Of a DNA stretch of 16,616 bases, positions 1-6,298 are shown in pieces. Location of the stretch: contig JALXFQ010000252.1 of the NCBI GenBank assembly GCA_027067235.1, positions 1-16,616 on the forward strand. The letters run 5' to 3'. The position numbers and the translations under genes are program-made. Every line of letters begins with the position of its first letter. Position 1 is the first letter of the stretch. The notes below the pieces were generated by a model. It saw nothing but the letters and a program-made list of their open reading frames with translations, searched no databases and was not told the origin of the DNA. The stretch comes from Gammaproteobacteria bacterium (GTDB lineage: Bacteria; Pseudomonadota; Gammaproteobacteria; QOAV01).

Positions 1-264
1 TTGCAGTATTTCACCGTCGCGGCGGATGAGGAAATGTGCCGACACACGGGCATGGCGAATTTCATCGAAGAACGGGTGAGCATCGCAGTCCAGAGTGTTG
101 CAGAAGAATTCGACTATTTCGTTGCCGCCGTATTCATCCGGCGGCAAGCTGATATTGTGAATGATCAGGGTATCCACTGCCATACCCTCGGGACGTTGAT
201 CGAAATTCGGCGATGGTACGCGCTGCGCCGCATCCAGCCAGCCGCTGTTACAGTCGATTTTCAT
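1..264 (-). CDS. ampD: AmpD, 1,6-anhydro-N-acetylmuramyl-L-alanine amidase (N-terminal part, cut by window edge)
   Basis: Only the first 88 codons are present; the frame is still open at base 1. AmpD is a cytoplasmic zinc amidase that removes the stem peptide from anhydromuropeptides during cell-wall recycling, and its loss induces AmpC beta-lactamase in some Gammaproteobacteria. The visible part matches the AmpD N-terminus: RVPSPNFDQRP at residues 15-25, IIHNISLPP at 34-42 with His36 at the position of the first zinc ligand, AHPFF at 62-66, and RVSAHFLIRRDGEI at 73-86. The remaining zinc ligands and the catalytic Glu lie outside the window. The ATG at 262-264 lies inside the end of the upstream phosphatase gene (17-base overlap), with a weak GGA eight bases before it, so translation is probably coupled. 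The identity is clear; completeness cannot be judged. Confidence 0.9.
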   Translation of the reverse strand, partial: MKIDCNSGWLDAAQRVPSPNFDQRPEGMAVDTLIIHNISLPPDEYGGNEIVEFFCNTLDCDAHPFFDEIRHARVSAHFLIRRDGEILQ

Positions 265-1063
265 GCAGTAAATCCGTGATGCTCTCATGCCAGAGTTGAA
301 ACAACCGCCTGTTGCCGGCGGCTATGGCCGATCGGGATACCAGCCGGCCGGTATAAAGCTCTTCGCCTTCCAGTGTCTGCGCGATGCCGCCTGCCTCGCG
401 AAAAATCAGTTCGCCGGCGGCATAATCCCACAGTTTCTGCCCGCCGTGCAGATACAGCTGGAAGCGACCGGCCGCCAGCCAGCACCATTCCAGAGCCACG
501 GTGCCGATATTGCGCTGGGAACGAAAAGGCGCGGACGCCGCCAGCCGGCAGCGCAGCTTCGAAGGCAGGCGCTTGTAATCCACTGCAGCGATGCAGCTGT
601 GCAGATCTGTCACCGGTGCGATGCAGTGCAGCGCCTGGCCATTGAAGCTGGCGCCATGACCGCGGCGCGCGCTGAACAGCTCTTTTCTGACCGGATCATA
701 TATCACACCAAGTACGCTACCGGCCGCAGACAGCAAAGCGAGCGACACCGCAAACAATGGCACGCCAGCGACAAAGTTGGTGGTGCCGTCGAGCGGGTCC
801 AGACACCAGTAGAATTCTTCGGAATCCATCGCAGCCTGCTGCTCGGCATGGCTCATTTCCTCGCTCAGAAAACCGATGGCGGGCCAGCGGCTGGACAGTT
901 CGTGGCGTATGCGTTCCTGCACGGCAAGATCAACCGGGGTAACGGGACTGCCATCGGCCTTGGTGGTACATTGCACGCCTGCCGAAGCTGGCATGATGAC
1001 TTCATCGGCAACGGCCACCACCAGCGCAGCCAGCTCATTCATGTCCGGAAGCGTTTTCATCAT
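248..1063 (-). CDS. Inositol monophosphatase family protein (Mg-dependent sugar/nucleotide phosphatase)
   Basis: 271 residues from the ATG at 1061-1063. The family hydrolyses phosphomonoesters (myo-inositol-1-phosphate, 3'-phosphoadenosine 5'-phosphate, fructose-1,6-bisphosphate and others) with two or three Mg ions. The metal-site motifs are intact: SEE at residues 67-69, DPLDGTT at 89-95 and WDYAAG at 212-217, giving probable ligands Glu68, Asp89, Asp92 and Asp213. The DPLDGTTNF form followed by a hydrophobic VPLFAVSLAL stretch looks more like SuhB/IMPase than CysQ, but the substrate cannot be read from sequence. The frame stays open upstream to 1150, but that extension overlaps the SAM hydrolase and is not conserved in type. 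Two adjacent ATGs (1063, 1060) follow the SAM hydrolase stop by 13 bases, with no strong Shine-Dalgarno. The end overlaps the ampD start. Confidence 0.88.
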   Translation of the reverse strand: MMKTLPDMNELAALVVAVADEVIMPASAGVQCTTKADGSPVTPVDLAVQERIRHELSSRWPAIGFLSEEMSHAEQQAAMDSEEFYWCLDPLDGTTNFVAGVPLFAVSLALLSAAGSVLGVIYDPVRKELFSARRGHGASFNGQALHCIAPVTDLHSCIAAVDYKRLPSKLRCRLAASAPFRSQRNIGTVALEWCWLAAGRFQLYLHGGQKLWDYAAGELIFREAGGIAQTLEGEELYTGRLVSRSAIAAGNRRLFQLWHESITDLLHENRL

Positions 1064-1076
1064 GGCGTTGCGCTGC

Positions 1077-1796
1077 TCACGCCTGCAACAGGGCCTCGTC
1101 ACCCACCGAGGCACCCAGACGGGCCGAGGCATCGGCCTGATTGGCGGCAATTTCCACCAGACCGATGGAATTGATCATCCAGAAAACACTTCCGACATCC
1201 ACCGCGCCAAATCGTTCGGCATGTCTGACCGGCTCGCCGTTGACAACCAGCACTGTATTCACATGAACAGACTTTTCGCTGAGTCCGGTCATCAGATTGC
1301 CATAGTGATCCCGGTAGATGATACGGCTGGTTTCTTCCGGCCAGGCGGGCATCAGCGGCTGACAGGGCGAGGAATCGGGCATCTCCCCCTGATCCAGCAT
1401 CGCCGCCACCGGGGCGAACAGATCGCGGCCATGAAAAGTCACCGACATATTGGCCGGACGCCAGTTGATCTCGCGGCAATCCACGGATTCCGCCTGCCGC
1501 ATGATCAGACTGAACAATCCATTGTCCGGACCCACCAGCCAGCGCCCGTCCACTTTGACCATCAGCGGCTTGCGGCCTCCGCCAACACCGGGGTCGACTA
1601 CAGCAGCGATCACTGCGTCGTCGCCGGCGGTTTCATACAAGCGCGCCAACAGCCTGGCCGCAGACTCGATATCGCGCGGGTCGGCATGGTGAAACAGGTC
1701 AACCAGCCGCGCATCGGGGTGTCTTTGCAGCACCGCCGAATGCAGCTGCCCGACGTAGATATCCTGCGTGGAAAAATCCGTGAAAAGGTAGATCAT
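1077..1796 (-). CDS. SAM hydrolase of the DUF62 / SAM-hydroxide adenosyltransferase family
   Basis: 239 residues. DUF62 enzymes use an activated water to split S-adenosyl-L-methionine into adenosine and L-methionine; the halogenase relatives (fluorinase, chlorinase SalL) use halide instead. Seen here: FTDFSTQDIYVGQ at residues 5-17, VVDPGVGGGRKP at 66-77, VGPDNGLFS at 88-96, TFHGRDLFAPVAA at 120-132 and YRDHYGNLMTGL at 161-172. Asp68, Arg75 and His122 fit the Asp-Arg-His triad typical of the hydrolase branch, which argues against a halogenase. No signal peptide is visible, so it is cytoplasmic. It is the first gene after the alpha-operon terminator and sits 13 bases before the phosphatase gene. 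The start ATG (1794-1796) lacks a good Shine-Dalgarno; an AGGG lies 12 bases upstream. The physiological role of this family is poorly known. Confidence 0.9.
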   Translation of the reverse strand: MIYLFTDFSTQDIYVGQLHSAVLQRHPDARLVDLFHHADPRDIESAARLLARLYETAGDDAVIAAVVDPGVGGGRKPLMVKVDGRWLVGPDNGLFSLIMRQAESVDCREINWRPANMSVTFHGRDLFAPVAAMLDQGEMPDSSPCQPLMPAWPEETSRIIYRDHYGNLMTGLSEKSVHVNTVLVVNGEPVRHAERFGAVDVGSVFWMINSIGLVEIAANQADASARLGASVGDEALLQA

Positions 1797-1844
1797 GGCC
1801 GGATTTTACCCTGATTCAGCCCGGGCCGGGCCGAAAACAGGCAA

Positions 1845-1872
1845 TAAAAAAGGCCGCTGAAAGCGACCTTTT
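1845..1872 (-). terminator. Intrinsic terminator of the alpha operon
   Basis: On the minus strand, 20 bases after the rplQ stop, the arms at 1863-1872 and 1848-1857 form a 10-bp stem (one G-U pair) around a 5-base loop TTTCA. The 3' arm runs into six T residues (1851-1846), then ATT. This is a classic Rho-independent terminator for the rpoA-rplQ transcript. It also separates that transcript from the SAM hydrolase gene. Confidence 0.88.
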
Positions 1873-1892
1873 CTGAAATGCCGGCTAATGGC

Positions 1893-2273
1893 TCAGGCTT
1901 CTTCGGAAACGCCTTCCGGCCGGTCCACCAGCTGTACAATCGCCATGGGCGCCTTGTCGCCGGTGCGGTAACCGCATTTCAATATGCGCAGATACCCGCC
2001 CGGGCGGTCCTTGTAGCGGACGCCCAGTTCATTGAACAGCTTGGTTACCGCATCACGGTCGCGCAGGCGATCAAAAACGATGCGACGGTTATGCACCGTT
2101 GCGGTCTTGGCACGGGTGATCAGCGGTTCGATCACCGTGCGCAGTTCTTTTGCCTTGGGCAGGGTAGTCCGAATCTGTTCATGCTCCACCAGTGATACCG
2201 CCATATTGCGAAACATCGCCTTGCGATGGGAAGCGTTGCGGTTCAGCTTGCGTCCTGATTTTCTATGTCTCAT
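1893..2273 (-). CDS. rplQ: 50S ribosomal protein L17
   Basis: 126 residues (E. coli 127). L17 lies near the polypeptide exit side of the large subunit. The N-terminus MRHRKSGRKLNRNASHRKAM is nearly invariant in the family. LVEHEQIRTTLPKAKELR at residues 28-45 and YKDRPGGYLRILKCGYRTGD at about 86-105 are also characteristic. It is the last gene of the alpha operon, 13 bases after rpoA and just before the intrinsic terminator. The C-terminus ends in a short acidic stretch (GVSEEA). The start is fixed by the conserved N-terminus. Confidence 0.98.
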   Translation of the reverse strand: MRHRKSGRKLNRNASHRKAMFRNMAVSLVEHEQIRTTLPKAKELRTVIEPLITRAKTATVHNRRIVFDRLRDRDAVTKLFNELGVRYKDRPGGYLRILKCGYRTGDKAPMAIVQLVDRPEGVSEEA

Positions 2274-2286
2274 TGTCTACTCCAGT

Positions 2287-3297
2287 TCAGGCAGCGTCGC
2301 TATCGCTGTCATCACGAATTGACGCAGGCGGCCAGTTGTCCAGCTTGGTACCCAGAGACAGGCCGCGGGACGCCAGTACGTCCTTTATCTCGGTCAGGGA
2401 TTTCTTGCCGAGGTTCGGTGTTTTCAGCAAATCGCTTTCGGTGCGCTGCACCAGATCGCCGATGTAATACAGTTGCTCTGCTTTCAGGCAGTTGGCGGAA
2501 CGCACGGTCAGCTCCAGATCGTCGACCGGACGCAGCAGCATGGGGTCCACTTCCGGCTCTTCTTCCTTCTGCGGTTCCGACGCCAGACCTTCGAGATCGA
2601 CAAATACCGCAATCTGGTCGTGCAGCAAGGTCGCCGCCAGGCGCATGGCTTCTTCCGGGTCCACGGCGCCATTGGTTTCCAGCTCGATGACCAGCTTGTC
2701 CAGATCGGTGCGTTGCTCGACACGCGCGTTTTCCACATTGTAGGTCACGCGCTTGATCGGGCTGTAGGAAGCATCCAGCTCCATGACGCCCACGGCGCGG
2801 GTTTCCGCATCGCTCTTGCGCGCCTGCACGGTCTGATAACCACGGCCACGCGTCACTGTGAGCTCCATTTCCAGTTCTATATCACCGGTCAACGTGGCAA
2901 TAACATGATCCGGATTGGCGATTTCCACATCATGATCCAGAGTGATATCGCCAGCGGTTACCGTGCCCGGGCCTTTCTTTTTAAGATGCAGGGTCACTTC
3001 GTCATGGGTGTGCATGGTGAATGCGATGCCCTTGAGATTCATCAGCACTTCGATAACATCTTCGTGCATGCCTTCCAGCGATGAATATTCATGCACCACG
3101 CCGGTAATCTTGACCTCGGTTACCGCCGCTCCCGGGATGGATGACAACAGTATCCGGCGCATGGCGTTACCCAGGGTATAGCCAAACCCACGTTCCAGCG
3201 GTTCCATGGAAATCACCGCCAGCGTATCGGTGACATTTTTTACCTCGACATTGGTCGGTTTCAAAAAGCTGGATATGTATTCCTGCATTGCTGACAT
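2287..3297 (-). CDS. rpoA: DNA-directed RNA polymerase subunit alpha
   Basis: 336 residues (E. coli 329). The alpha dimer nucleates RNA polymerase assembly, and its C-terminal domain binds UP elements and activators. The N-terminal domain spans about 1-237 (LERGFGYTLGNAMRRIL at 34-50, Arg48 at the position of E. coli Arg45; YNVENARVEQRTDLDKLVIE at 186-205). An acidic linker (EEEPE) follows at about 245-249. The C-terminal domain covers about 252-325 with VRSANCLK at 265-272; Arg266 and Asn269 match the DNA-contacting Arg265 and Asn268 of E. coli. The extra C-terminal RDDSDSDAA is acidic. A GGAG seven bases upstream supports the ATG at 3297 over the later Met4. It lies 11 bases after rpsD. Confidence 0.98.
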   Translation of the reverse strand: MSAMQEYISSFLKPTNVEVKNVTDTLAVISMEPLERGFGYTLGNAMRRILLSSIPGAAVTEVKITGVVHEYSSLEGMHEDVIEVLMNLKGIAFTMHTHDEVTLHLKKKGPGTVTAGDITLDHDVEIANPDHVIATLTGDIELEMELTVTRGRGYQTVQARKSDAETRAVGVMELDASYSPIKRVTYNVENARVEQRTDLDKLVIELETNGAVDPEEAMRLAATLLHDQIAVFVDLEGLASEPQKEEEPEVDPMLLRPVDDLELTVRSANCLKAEQLYYIGDLVQRTESDLLKTPNLGKKSLTEIKDVLASRGLSLGTKLDNWPPASIRDDSDSDAA

Positions 3298-3308
3298 GAC
3301 GCCACTCC

Positions 3309-3929
3309 CTACTTAGAATAAAGTGCAACCACCAGGGATTCATTGATATCCGGTGGCAAATCGCTACGATCAGGCAGCGCCTTGAAAGTGCCTTTGGCGG
3401 CTTTCGAATCAACATCAACCCAGTCGACAAAACCGATTTGCTCCATAATTTCGAGAGCAGCCTTGACCCGCAACTGGTTTTTCGTTTTCTCCTTGCACTC
3501 GATGACATCGCCGGCTTTGACCTGATAGGAAGGCACATTGACCTGTTTGCCATTGACCAGAATACCCTTGTGCGTCACCAGCTGGCGCGCTTCGGCACGT
3601 GTGACGCCGAATCCCATGCGATAGACCACGTTGTCCAGACGGCCTTCCAGCAGACGCAGCAGGTTCTCGCCGGTGTTACCCTTCTGGCGCGCGGCTTCCT
3701 TGTAATAACTGCGGAATTTCTTTTCCATAACACCGTAAATGCGACGCAGCTTCTGCTTCTCGCGCAGCTGCAGCGCGTAGTCGGACAGCCGCAGACGACG
3801 CGCGCCGTGCTGCCCGGGAGGGGTGTCCAGCTTGCATTTCGAATCCAGCGGTCGCGCCGGGCTTTTCAGATAGAGATCCGTGCCTTCGCGACGAGCCAGC
3901 TTGCATTTTGGTCCGATGTATCTTGCCAT
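3309..3929 (-). CDS. rpsD: 30S ribosomal protein S4
   Basis: 206 residues, the same length as E. coli. S4 binds the 5' domain of 16S rRNA early in 30S assembly; in E. coli it also represses the alpha operon and acts as an antitermination factor for rRNA. Family signatures include TPPGQHGARRLRLSDY at residues 36-51 and the S4 RNA-binding domain at about 96-160 (EGRLDNVVYRMGFGVTRAEA, then KGILVNGKQVN). Only Cys9 and Cys32 remain near the N-terminus, so this is the zinc-free form. The start MARYIGPKCK is conserved. It lies 15 bases after rpsK. Confidence 0.98.
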   Translation of the reverse strand: MARYIGPKCKLARREGTDLYLKSPARPLDSKCKLDTPPGQHGARRLRLSDYALQLREKQKLRRIYGVMEKKFRSYYKEAARQKGNTGENLLRLLEGRLDNVVYRMGFGVTRAEARQLVTHKGILVNGKQVNVPSYQVKAGDVIECKEKTKNQLRVKAALEIMEQIGFVDWVDVDSKAAKGTFKALPDRSDLPPDINESLVVALYSK

Positions 3930-3944
3930 GAGTAAAACTCCGAA

Positions 3945-4343
3945 TTAAACGCGGCGGCGCTTGGGAGGACGACAGCCGTTGTGCGGTATGGGCGTCACGT
4001 CCATGATTTGAGTCACTTCGAATCCGGCGGCATGCAGGGCGCGCACCGCCGATTCCCGGCCCGGGCCAGGACCCTTGACGCGCACTTCCACGGTTTTCAT
4101 GCCGTAGTCCTGGGCGGCAGCCCTGGCAGCGCGGTCCGAAGCTACCTGTGCTGCAAACGGCGTACTTTTACGCGATCCGCGAAAGCCGGAGCCGCCCGCA
4201 GTGGCCCATGTCAACGCATTACCCTGGCGATCAGTAATGGTAATAATGGTATTGTTGAACGACGCCTGTATATGGGCGATACCGTCTGTGACGATACGCT
4301 TGTTGCGTTTTTTCTTGGACGATTTCTCGCTAGCCTTGGCCAT
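3945..4343 (-). CDS. rpsK: 30S ribosomal protein S11
   Basis: 132 residues (E. coli 129). S11 sits on the 30S platform and helps form the mRNA exit/Shine-Dalgarno region with S7 and S18. The core is clear: HIQASFNNTIITITD at residues 24-38, GGSGFRGSRKSTPFAAQ at 50-66 and the tail IPHNGCRPPKRRRV at 119-132. Asn122-Gly123 corresponds to the site that becomes isoaspartate in E. coli S11. The Lys/Ser-rich N-terminus is slightly longer than in E. coli. Second gene of the alpha operon, 11 bases after rpsM. Confidence 0.98.
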   Translation of the reverse strand: MAKASEKSSKKKRNKRIVTDGIAHIQASFNNTIITITDRQGNALTWATAGGSGFRGSRKSTPFAAQVASDRAARAAAQDYGMKTVEVRVKGPGPGRESAVRALHAAGFEVTQIMDVTPIPHNGCRPPKRRRV

Positions 4344-4354
4344 AATGTTTCGCT

Positions 4355-4708
4355 CTATTTCCGGATCGGTTTACGCGGTCCCTTGCGGGTACGCGCATTG
4401 GTTTTGGTACGCTGCCCGCGCAGAGGCAGACCGCGCCGGTGACGAATGCCACGATAGCAGCCCATGTCCATCAAGCGCTTGATATTCATGGAAACTTCGC
4501 GGCGCAAGTCACCTTCTATAGTCAGTTTCTGAACCTCGGCGCGAAATTTTTCTGCCTCGGATTCAGCGATATCCTTAACCTTGGTGGTCGGATCAACGCC
4601 GACAGTTTCACAGACTTTTTTCGCTGTCGTACGGCCCACACCATAAATCGACGTCAATGCAATGACGACATGTTTGTGATTCGGCAGATTTACACCGGCT
4701 ATTCTCAT
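4355..4708 (-). CDS. rpsM: 30S ribosomal protein S13
   Basis: 117 residues (E. coli 118). S13 is on the 30S head, forms intersubunit bridges with 23S rRNA and L5, and its C-terminal tail contacts P-site tRNA. MRIAGVNLPNHKHVVIALTS opens the protein, GVGRTTAKK follows, and the tail LRGQRTKTNARTRKGPRKP is canonical. The frame stays open upstream to 4741, but the conserved start is the ATG at 4706-4708, which has GGAG seven bases before it. First gene of the alpha operon, preceded by the promoter and hairpin at 4743-4780. Confidence 0.97.
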   Translation of the reverse strand: MRIAGVNLPNHKHVVIALTSIYGVGRTTAKKVCETVGVDPTTKVKDIAESEAEKFRAEVQKLTIEGDLRREVSMNIKRLMDMGCYRGIRHRRGLPLRGQRTKTNARTRKGPRKPIRK

Positions 4709-4742
4709 TCGGTTTCTCCAACTCGCCCGGGGGCGCTGCAAA

Positions 4743-4768
4743 GGGCGCGTGATTCTAAAGACGCGCCC
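4743..4768 (-). repeat. Perfect 8-bp inverted repeat (hairpin) between rpmJ and rpsM
   Basis: The arms at 4761-4768 and 4743-4750 (minus-strand GGGCGCGT and ACGCGCCC) are perfectly complementary around a 10-base loop. In RNA reading through from rpmJ this would be a stable GC-rich hairpin followed by only TTT, so at most a weak terminator or attenuator. In DNA the dyad brackets the -10 box of the predicted alpha promoter, so it could also be an operator or simply GC-rich promoter context. Confidence 0.7.
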
Positions 4769-4780
4769 GCTCTAATTCAA
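4745..4780 (-). promoter_or_regulatory. Predicted sigma70 promoter of the alpha operon (P-alpha)
   Basis: On the minus strand, TTGAAT (4780-4775, 4/6 match to the -35 consensus) is followed by an exact 17-base spacer and TAGAAT (4757-4752, 5/6 match to the -10 consensus). The expected start of transcription is near 4745, about 37 bases before the rpsM ATG. The discriminator after the -10 box (CACGCG) is GC-rich, as in ppGpp-repressed ribosomal promoters. The position corresponds to the alpha-operon promoter of E. coli. No experimental support is available. Confidence 0.65.
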
Positions 4781-4804
4781 GTATTGTTTTGACGCGGCCA
4801 CCAG

Positions 4805-4918
4805 CTAGCCCTGGCGCTGCTTGTGCTTGGGATCCTTGCAGATCACGCGCACCACGCCCTTGCGTCGGACCACGCGGCAGTTGCGACACATTTTTTTAAC
4901 AGATGCTCTGACTTTCAT
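4805..4918 (-). CDS. rpmJ: 50S ribosomal protein L36
   Basis: A 37-residue gene beginning MKVRASVKKMCRNC and ending PKHKQRQG. L36 is a tiny zinc-ribbon protein buried in the large subunit. Cys11, Cys14, Cys27 and His32 form the zinc site, so this is the C+ (zinc-dependent) paralogue. It is the last gene of the spc block, 48 bases after secY and 96 before rpsM. AAGG and GGAG lie just upstream of the ATG at 4916-4918. Confidence 0.97.
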   Translation of the reverse strand: MKVRASVKKMCRNCRVVRRKGVVRVICKDPKHKQRQG

Positions 4919-4931
4919 TTCCCTTAACTCC

Positions 4932-4968
4932 AGGCCGGGGCCAGGCGGTATCCTTGCGGAACCGGCCT
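4932..4968 (-). repeat. Inverted repeat at the secY-rpmJ junction
   Basis: Minus-strand AGGCCGG (4968-4962, starting in the secY stop codon) pairs perfectly with CCGGCCT (4938-4932), giving a 7-bp stem with a 23-base loop. Inside the loop, TCC-GCAA-GGA could form a 3-bp mini-stem with a GNRA-type tetraloop. The structure ends 13 bases before the rpmJ start, so it could influence processing or L36 translation. Confidence 0.5.
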
Positions 4969-6298
4969 AGCGAGGCGTACCAAAACCGCCCGTGAAGTTG
5001 CTCTTCTTCATCAGGCTCCCATACTGGTGTGACATCAGATAGGACTGAACCTGCCCCATGAAATCCATGGTCACCACCACGATAATCAACAACGACGTAC
5101 CGCCGAAATAAAACGGCACGTTCCATTTTACAATCAGAAACTCCGGTATCAGGCAGACAAACGTGATATAAAGCGCCCCGGCCAGAGTCAGGCGCGAAAC
5201 CACCGTATCAATATAGCGCGTAGTCTGCTCGCCGGGACGGATACCCGGAATAAACGCACCGGATTTCTTCAGGTTATCCGCTATTTCCCGGGGATTGAAA
5301 ATCATCGCCGTATAGAAAAAGCAGAAAAAGATAATCAGGCCGGCATACATCAGGGTATAGATCGGCTCGCCCGGCGACAGCTTGGTCGAAATGTTTTTCA
5401 GCCAGGCCATGCCCTCGCCCGTGCCCAGCATCCCGGCGATACTGGACGGAAACAGTATCAGGCTGGAAGCAAAGATGGGCGGTATCACGCCCGCCATGTT
5501 CAGCTTCAGCGGCAGATAGCTGCTCTGCGCCGCCATCATCCTGCGCCCCTGCTGGCGCTTTGCATAATTGATGGTAATGCGGCGCTGGCCTTTTTCCACA
5601 TACACCACGAACCAGATCAGGGCGATGGCGCCAATCAGCAGGGCCAGCACGCCCAGCGGCGAAAACGTGCCGGTGCGCGCCAGCTCCAGTGTGCCGCCGA
5701 TGGCGTTGGGCAGACCAGCGACAATACCGGCGAAGATAATCAGGGAAATGCCGTTGCCGACACCGCGTTCAGTCATTTGCTCACCCAGCCACATCAGAAA
5801 CATGGTGCCGGTGACCAGGCTGAACACGGTGCTGATCTTGAAACCGAGACCACCCAGCGGTACCAGCGGCACACCGCCCACTTTCTGACTTTCCAGCGCC
5901 ACCGCAATGCCCATAGCCTGAAACACCGCCAGGGCCACCGTGCCGTAGCGCGTGTATTGCGTTATCTTGCGGCGCCCGGCCTCGCCTTCCTTTTTCAGTT
6001 GCTCCAGATGCGGAATCACGGAAGTCATCATCTGAATAATGATCGACGAGGATATATAGGGCATGACGCCCAGGGCAAATACCGACAGACGTTTCAGCGC
6101 GCCGCCGGAAAACATGTTGAATACGTCAACAATCGAGCCTTTGGCCTGGTCAAACAAGGTGGCAAAAGCCTCCGGATTGATGCCCGGCACCGGCACGAAG
6201 GTACCAATACGATAGACCAGCAAAGCCCCCAGAACAAACAGTATCCGGTTGCGTAATTCGGTCATGCCCGAAGCTGCGCTGGGGTTTTTCCTGGCCAC
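4967..6298 (-). CDS. secY: Preprotein translocase subunit SecY
   Basis: 443 residues, exactly the E. coli length. SecY is the ten-helix inner-membrane channel that with SecE and SecG exports or inserts proteins, driven by SecA or the ribosome. TM1 is at about 18-38, the plug and TM2 region includes FNMFSGGALKRLSVFALGVMP at about 60-80, and the cytoplasmic region carries EQMTERGVGNGISLIIFAGI. The C4-C5 side has KRQQGRRM and SYLPLKLNMAGVIPPIFA. The C-terminus GGFGTPR is cytoplasmic. The start is GTG (6296-6298): its G is also the last base of the rplO TAG stop, so translation is coupled. Its place between rplO and rpmJ is the standard spc-operon position. Confidence 0.98.
   Translation of the reverse strand: MARKNPSAASGMTELRNRILFVLGALLVYRIGTFVPVPGINPEAFATLFDQAKGSIVDVFNMFSGGALKRLSVFALGVMPYISSSIIIQMMTSVIPHLEQLKKEGEAGRRKITQYTRYGTVALAVFQAMGIAVALESQKVGGVPLVPLGGLGFKISTVFSLVTGTMFLMWLGEQMTERGVGNGISLIIFAGIVAGLPNAIGGTLELARTGTFSPLGVLALLIGAIALIWFVVYVEKGQRRITINYAKRQQGRRMMAAQSSYLPLKLNMAGVIPPIFASSLILFPSSIAGMLGTGEGMAWLKNISTKLSPGEPIYTLMYAGLIIFFCFFYTAMIFNPREIADNLKKSGAFIPGIRPGEQTTRYIDTVVSRLTLAGALYITFVCLIPEFLIVKWNVPFYFGGTSLLIIVVVTMDFMGQVQSYLMSHQYGSLMKKSNFTGGFGTPR

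Noticed and set aside
1064..1150. N-terminal extension of the phosphatase overlapping SAM hydrolase
   Set aside because: It is rich in Pro/Arg/Trp, unlike family N-termini, and overlaps 74 bases of a well-supported gene.
287..1814. Long plus-strand frames opposite the phosphatase and SAM hydrolase genes
   Set aside because: They oppose two genes with clear catalytic motifs, and their translations have no recognisable domain.
1797..1844. TAAAAT (1808-1803) as a -10 box giving a leaderless SAM hydrolase mRNA
   Set aside because: The hexamer is exactly placed for a start at the ATG, but no -35 element lies 16-18 bases upstream; that stretch is a GC-rich CCGGG repeat. Too weak to call.
3834..3929. 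Zinc-binding form of S4
   Set aside because: Only Cys9 and Cys32 are present; the four-cysteine pattern of zinc-binding S4 is missing.
4709..4741. N-terminal extension of S13
   Set aside because: The ATG at 4708 has a good Shine-Dalgarno and the conserved MRIAG start; the extension lies in the leader region.
4743..4768. Strong intrinsic terminator after rpmJ
   Set aside because: The stem is stable but is followed by only three T residues on the minus strand, so a full terminator is not supported.
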